Shown piece by piece: positions 59,972 through 64,000 of a stretch of 64,000 nt of DNA. Position 1 is the first letter of the stretch. Each line of letters starts with the position of its first letter. Origin of the DNA: Hymenobacter edaphi (GTDB lineage Bacteria > Bacteroidota > Bacteroidia > Cytophagales > Hymenobacteraceae). The stretch spans positions 124,001 through 188,000 of the forward strand of contig NZ_QHKM01000005.1 in the NCBI RefSeq assembly GCF_003258365.1, written 5' to 3'. The notes under the pieces are model-generated. The model was not told where the DNA came from, did not search any database, and saw nothing but the letters and a program-made list of their open reading frames with translations. The position numbers and the translations under genes are program-made.

Positions 59972-60232
59972 CTACCCTTCGTCAACCGTGGTCGTGTGGG
60001 TTATGGGAAAACCCGCTGCCTGCAGCGCCTCTTTGACGGCGGGCCACTCCGGCTCGGCGCCGGTAGCTGAAGCCACCACGGCCTCGCCGGGCGCCACGCG
60101 GTCGACGAGCAGCTGGTGCTGCTGCAGCAGCGTCCGCACCGTTACCAGACTGGCGTCGTTGGTCATGGCGGGCAGGGCGAGGTGGTAGCGAACGAGCTGG
60201 GTGTTGTTGGCGGTGGACTCGGGGGTAGTCAT
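59972..60232 (-). CDS. small hypothetical protein
   Basis: An 86-residue protein with a beta-alpha-beta-beta-alpha-beta look: TQLVRYHLALPAMTNDASLV, TVRTLLQQHQLLVDRVAPGE, then AVVASATGAEPEWPAVKEAL and FPITHTTTVDEG. This is the spacing of heavy-metal-associated (HMA) domains, but the CxxC metal motif is absent, so it may be a non-metal ferredoxin-like fold. It is between the desaturase (-) and an interrupted gene (-). Function unknown; existence as a gene is moderately supported by the coherent fold pattern. Confidence 0.6.
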   Translation of the reverse strand: MTTPESTANNTQLVRYHLALPAMTNDASLVTVRTLLQQHQLLVDRVAPGEAVVASATGAEPEWPAVKEALQAAGFPITHTTTVDEG

Positions 60233-60358
60233 GGCGGGGAGTGAGTAGCGTAACCAAACCGGGCGTGCGGCTTACCCCTTCCAATACTGCCCTGACGTCA
60301 GACGGTTATTGTCCAGCTGCCAGGCAAGGGCCCCAAACCTGGTTCAGGCCGATGAAGC

Positions 60359-60808
60359 CTAAAGCGCCTGCCGCCACAGCAAAGCCTGGTGAAGTCCTAT
60401 GCTGCCGAGCCCCATTGCGGCCATCGACCCGACTACGTACAACCGGGGCCCGATCAGTCCTTGCTGCTTCCGGTTGCGGACGACCAAGTCAAGGTTTTTG
60501 ATTAGGACAAGAACGAAGTTGAATAAGAATACCCGGGGCAGGAGGCCCACGCCGTGTTGCTCCGCGGAGCTGCCGACGATAAAATCCAGGGCTACTACCG
60601 AGAAGTTGGCAACAAGGCCCAGGCCGGCATTGTAGAGCAGGGTTTTCTTGAGCGGCTAGCGCAGCCAATCGGCATGCCCATACCACAGCCAGGTACTCAG
60701 AACAAAAGGCGCTGCTATCCAAATAGGGCCCAACAGCAGCAACACCAAAAACGGCGACCATAAAATGATGGTGTTGCGCTTGCGCTGGCCCGGGGTGAGT
60801 GTGAGCAT
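60359..60808 (-). pseudogene. four-helix membrane protein gene interrupted by an in-frame TAG
   Basis: Reading leftward from ATG 60808 gives 50 residues (MLTLTPGQRKRNTIILWSPF to WYGHADWLR), then TAG at codon 51 (60656-60658), then 98 more codons without a stop or usable start until 60550, ending at 60359. All is one frame. The second part has three further hydrophobic helices (LLYNAGLGLVANFSVVALD; LLPRVFLFNFVLVLI; RLYVVGSMAAMGLGSI), so the whole would be a four-helix membrane protein of 149 residues with the stop in the first loop. No frameshift is needed. Either a pseudogene with a single base change, a sequencing error, or stop-codon readthrough. Confidence 0.65.
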
Positions 60809-61094
60809 AGGGGCCGCGAGGGTTGAGCCTAAGGCAACGACGCAGCGGCGTATCACGCAACACTGCCGGCGGGCCCGCGTCTTCACGACGCGCAGTCCAC
60901 CGGCAGCCCGCCTTTTCCCCCGTTTCAGCCTCCGATAATCGTGTTCAGGTCCAGGGCCGATATTTTCCGGGTACAGCCGCTTGTCCTGCCCGGCCACCTG
61001 GTGACACTGCGCTGCCAACCTACCTGCGCAGCTTGATTGCGGACGGACGGGCGCGGGCTGAACCGTCGGCAGCCGTAGCCCGCGCTACGCGGCG

Positions 61095-61985
61095 CTATAC
61101 CGGCTCGGCCGGCACGGCCTGTCCCGTCACCAGCGCGGTGTAGCGGCGGGCCAGGGCGGCCCCCAGGGTATCGGCGAAGGGCGTGTCGAACACCAGGTCG
61201 TCGATGGCGGCCACGCCGACTACCTCGGCGGCGGTGCCCGTCATGAAGGCGCCGGTGGCCGTGCGCAGCTCCTCGGGGCGGAAAAAGGTTTCCGTCACGC
61301 GGATGCCGGCTTCGCGGGCCAGGTCGATGATGGTGTTGCGGGTGATGCCGCGCAGGATGCTGCCGGCGGGCGGCGTAAACAGCTCCCCGTCGCGCTCAAA
61401 GAAGAAGTTGGCGCCCGGTCCCTCGGCCACGTTGCCGTGCATATCGAGCAGCAGGGCCTCGTCGAAGCCGCGGCTTTTGGCCTCGGTGCTGGCAATGATG
61501 GAGTTGGCGTAGTGCCCCGCCACCTTGGCCTCGATGGGCACGGCCTTGGGGTTGGGCCGCTCGTAGGGCGAGATGGTGAGGCGCAGCGACTGGTCGCCGA
61601 GGTACTTGCCCCAGTCCCATACGGCCATCAGCAGGTTGCCGGCGGGCGGGCACTTCAGGCTCATGTTGGGCGCGCCGGCAAAGGCCAGCGGGCGGATGTA
61701 GGCGTCCTGCAGCTGGTTCAGCTCCAGCAGCCGGTAGCTGATTTCGGTCAGCTCCTCCACCGAATAGCTGAGCGGCAGCCCGATGGCCTGGCAGGAGTAG
61801 TGAAACCGCTCGAAATGCTCCCGCGGCTTGAAAATGCGGGTGCCCGCCGGCGTGTGGTAGGCCCGGATGCCCTCGAACACGGCGTAGCCGTAGTGCAGCG
61901 ACTGGGCGTAGGCGCCGACGGTGGCCTGCTCGGCCGGGATAAACTCGCCGTCGAGAAAGGCGACGGTGTGGCTGGTGAAGTACAT
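61095..61985 (-). CDS. ilvE: class IV aminotransferase (branched-chain aminotransferase type)
   Basis: A 296-residue PLP enzyme from ATG 61985. Family features: HYGYAVFEGIRAYHTPAGTR (split by the FEGIR box), PLP-lysine Lys154 in IEAKVAGHYANS, EAKSRGFDEALLLDMHGNVAEG and the GSILRGITRNTIIDLA loop. It most likely converts 2-oxo acids to Leu, Ile and Val, though D-amino-acid aminotransferase and ADC lyase share the fold; the FEGIRAY segment fits BCAT. The longer open frame above ATG 61985 is not supported. The gene is single on its strand, and no Ile/Val operon is near. Confidence 0.9.
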   Translation of the reverse strand: MYFTSHTVAFLDGEFIPAEQATVGAYAQSLHYGYAVFEGIRAYHTPAGTRIFKPREHFERFHYSCQAIGLPLSYSVEELTEISYRLLELNQLQDAYIRPLAFAGAPNMSLKCPPAGNLLMAVWDWGKYLGDQSLRLTISPYERPNPKAVPIEAKVAGHYANSIIASTEAKSRGFDEALLLDMHGNVAEGPGANFFFERDGELFTPPAGSILRGITRNTIIDLAREAGIRVTETFFRPEELRTATGAFMTGTAAEVVGVAAIDDLVFDTPFADTLGAALARRYTALVTGQAVPAEPV

Positions 61986-62424
61986 CGAACAGAGCGAAAA
62001 GGGCGGGCAGAACCCAACAAAAAACCTCCCGACGCCGGAGCATCGAAAGGCCAACGCAGCCGGGCAAACCACCCGCGCGGGTGGCCTGGCGCGCCGCGCA
62101 ACGAGGGAAGCCCGGGGCAGTGAGCGGCGCCCCGGCGGCGGGCAACCGGTGGCGCGTTATTTTCCGGCGGCCGGGCAGCCGACCGGGCCGGCTTCCTCCT
62201 TAGCTTGCGCCGCCCGGGTGGCGGTGGCCGCCGGGCACAGTGGCGTCAGCATGAAGCAGTTGGCCGGCCCGGGCTGGTTGGCAAGCCTACCCGAAAGCCG
62301 TGCGCAACTACGGCCGCGCGGGCCCGCAACCCAAACGGCTTTTGGGCACCGCTACTATCTCCATCCCGGCCGCGGCGCACACTAACCCTCTTACGACCAG
62401 GGCCTTGCCCACAACCCCGCTACA
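61986..62424. other. 439-bp divergent intergenic region
   Basis: GC-rich DNA between the aminotransferase (-) and the helical-repeat gene (+). It must carry both promoters, but no convincing TAnnTTTG box was found. No supported ORF or RNA was found. Confidence 0.5.
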
Positions 62425-63966
62425 ATGCCCAACGGCAGCACCGACCCCGTATTTCAGCTGGTAAAGTCGCTTACGCGCTCCGAGAAGCGGCACTTTCGCC
62501 TGTTCAGCGGCCACCAGGGTGCCGCCGAGGACCTGAAGTTTCTGCGGCTGTTCGACGCCCTCGACGGGCTGCCGGCCTACGACGAGGAGCGGATTCTGCG
62601 GCAGGTGCCCGCCATCCGGAAGGTGCAGCTGGCCAACCTCAAGGCTAACCTGTACCGGCAGCTGCTCGGCAGCCTGCGCGCGTACCACGCCGGCCAGAAC
62701 GTGGACATTCAGCTCCACGAGCAGCTCGACTACGCCCGCGTGCTCTACAACAAGGGCTTCTACCAGCAGGCCCTGCGCATGCTCGACAAAACCAAGCAGC
62801 AGGCCCGGCAGCTGCAGCTGCCCCACGTGGCCCTGGCGGCGCTGGATTTCGAGAAGCTGATCGAGGCCCAGTATATCACGCGCAGCCTGCGCGGCCGGGC
62901 CGAGGCGCTGGCGGCCGAAGCGCGGGCCGCCGTACAGCAGGTGGCGCAGCAGCACCAGCTTTCCAACGTGGCCCTGGGCATGTACGGCCTCTACCTGCGC
63001 GTAGGCCACGCCCGCAGCCAGGCCGATGCGCAGGGCATCAGCGCCCGGTTTCGGGCCGCGCTGGCGGGCGTCGACGTGAGCCGGGGCGGCTTTTTCGAGC
63101 GGCTGTACTACTACCAGGCCCACGTGTGGTATTACACCATCACCCAGGATTTCCGGGCCTGCTACCGCTACGCGCAGAAGTGGGTGGATTTATTCGAGCA
63201 GGCCCCGGACATGCAGCAGCAGCAGGCCATGCTCTACGTCAAGGGCCTGCACAACCTGCTGGCGGCGCTCTACAACCTACTGTACTACAGCCGGTTCGTG
63301 GCCGTGCTGGCCCGTCTGGAGCAGTTTGCCGCCGCGCTCAGCCGCCCCACGCCCAACCTGGAGGTGCTCCTGTTTCAGTACATCTACACCCACAAAATCA
63401 ACGCGGTATTTCTGGAAGGGCGCTTCACGGCGGGCCTGGGGCTGATGCCCGCGCTGCTGGAGAAGCTGGTGCTTTTCCAGCCCCAGCTCGACTTGCACCG
63501 CCGACTGGTGTTCTACTACAAAATTGCCAGCCTGTACTTCGGCAGCGGGCACTTCCACCGGGCCATCGAGTACCTGAACCGCATTATTCAGTACCGCGAC
63601 GTGACCCTGCGCGAGGACATTCAGTGCTTTGCGCGCATCCTGAACCTGATTGCGCACTACGAGGCCGGCGAAGATGAAATGCTGGACTACCAGATCCGCT
63701 CGGTGTACCGCTTTCTGGGCAGGCTGAACGAGCAGCAGCAGATGCAGATTGAGATTTTCCGCTTTCTGCGCACCGTGGGCCAGCTCACCCCGCCGCAGCT
63801 CAAGGCAGCCTTTATCGACCTGAAAAACCGCCTGCTGGCCATATCCGCCAACCCTTACGAGCGGCGCCCCTTCCTCTACCTCGACATTATTTCCTGGCTG
63901 GAAAGCAAGATTGAGGACCTGCCGGTGGAGCAGGTCATGCAGCGCAAGTTTGCCGGGCTGAAGTAA
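62425..63966 (+). CDS. helical (TPR-like) repeat protein of unknown function
   Basis: A 513-residue, nearly all-helical protein (no signal peptide) with TPR-like helix pairs: DYARVLYNKGFYQQALRMLD, RYAQKWVDLFEQAPDMQQQQ, FYYKIASLYFGSGHFHRAIE and YLNRIIQYRDVTLREDIQ. The opening DPVFQLVKSLTRSEKRHFRL is a conserved N-terminus of a widespread Bacteroidota family of unknown role. TPR proteins serve as scaffolds; partners unknown. It ends 3 bp before a convergent gene tail on the other strand. Confidence 0.82.
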   Translation: MPNGSTDPVFQLVKSLTRSEKRHFRLFSGHQGAAEDLKFLRLFDALDGLPAYDEERILRQVPAIRKVQLANLKANLYRQLLGSLRAYHAGQNVDIQLHEQLDYARVLYNKGFYQQALRMLDKTKQQARQLQLPHVALAALDFEKLIEAQYITRSLRGRAEALAAEARAAVQQVAQQHQLSNVALGMYGLYLRVGHARSQADAQGISARFRAALAGVDVSRGGFFERLYYYQAHVWYYTITQDFRACYRYAQKWVDLFEQAPDMQQQQAMLYVKGLHNLLAALYNLLYYSRFVAVLARLEQFAAALSRPTPNLEVLLFQYIYTHKINAVFLEGRFTAGLGLMPALLEKLVLFQPQLDLHRRLVFYYKIASLYFGSGHFHRAIEYLNRIIQYRDVTLREDIQCFARILNLIAHYEAGEDEMLDYQIRSVYRFLGRLNEQQQMQIEIFRFLRTVGQLTPPQLKAAFIDLKNRLLAISANPYERRPFLYLDIISWLESKIEDLPVEQVMQRKFAGLK

Positions 63967-63969
63967 GCG

Positions 63970-64000
63970 TCAGCGCAGGTCTTCCGTGCGGGGCAGGCGG
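63970..64000 (-). CDS. possible 3' end of a convergent gene (cut by window edge)
   Basis: On the minus strand the last nine codons before a TGA at 63970-63972 read RLPRTEDLR, consistent with the C-terminus of a gene running out of the window. With only 31 bp visible this is a tentative call based on frame and the tight convergent spacing. Confidence 0.3.
   Translation of the reverse strand, partial: RLPRTEDLR

Noticed and set aside
60489-60863. Alternative frame bridging the amber codon
   Set aside because: The 124-codon overlapping frame has charged, Pro/Arg-rich sequence without helices; the membrane-protein frame with one TAG is the coherent reading.

Overview
The window looks like chromosomal DNA from a high-GC member of the Bacteroidota, most likely Hymenobacter or a close relative in the Cytophagales. 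The evidence is GC-rich coding DNA, TTG-N19/20-TAnnTTTG promoters, secreted proteins with type IX secretion (T9SS) C-terminal domains, a TonB-receptor/DUF4249 pair, several lipoproteins, and the parB-DUF5683-dapB-lepB cluster typical of the phylum. Genus is inferred from gene content only; there is no rRNA gene to fix it.

Layout. 1-7.5 kb: a YceI-like secreted protein (cut by the window edge), an exported unknown, a membrane-anchored AraC regulator, a bestrophin-family channel, a transglutaminase-like protein, a cupin-AraC regulator, a DUF983 protein and small secreted or outer-membrane proteins. 7.7-10.7 kb: a fused phosphoserine phosphatase/phosphoglycerate dehydrogenase, translationally coupled to two unknown genes. 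10.8-13.9 kb: two T9SS cargo proteins, the second truncated at a repeat element. 14.1-23 kb: parA, an MBL-fold hydrolase, a peptide-binding lipoprotein, a repeat-rich DUF6438 lipoprotein, yidC and pyrG. 23-31.5 kb: an accessory stretch with DUF4240, a low-GC GNAT acetyltransferase, a MITE-like element, a rifampin ADP-ribosyltransferase (arr), NTF2-like, CPBP-like, DUF1801 and VOC proteins and several secreted unknowns. 31.5-36.5 kb: the TonB receptor/DUF4249 pair and a PBP4-type carboxypeptidase. 36.7-45.6 kb: parB, DUF5683, dapB, lepB, ung, apaG, two methyltransferases, kdsA and a membrane-anchored coiled-coil protein. 45.8-53 kb: cyanophycin synthetase, then an operon of ECF sigma factor, HEAT-repeat anti-sigma factor and two DUF4097 proteins, a small unknown and tRNA-Cys. 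53-64 kb: ribosomal protein S1, a low-GC gene with a UDG-like look next to a second MITE-like element, an AraC/membrane/cupin operon, a fatty-acid desaturase, a small membrane-protein gene interrupted by an in-frame amber codon, a class IV aminotransferase and a helical-repeat protein.

The most distinctive feature is the intergenic repeat landscape. One family joins a palindromic core to GCGTGTTTGGATTTT terminal inverted repeats. Others begin exactly at the TAG stop codons of neighbouring genes. parA and parB, usually adjacent in this phylum, lie about 22 kb apart on opposite strands with the accessory stretch between them. No CRISPR array, prophage, complete insertion sequence or rRNA operon was seen.
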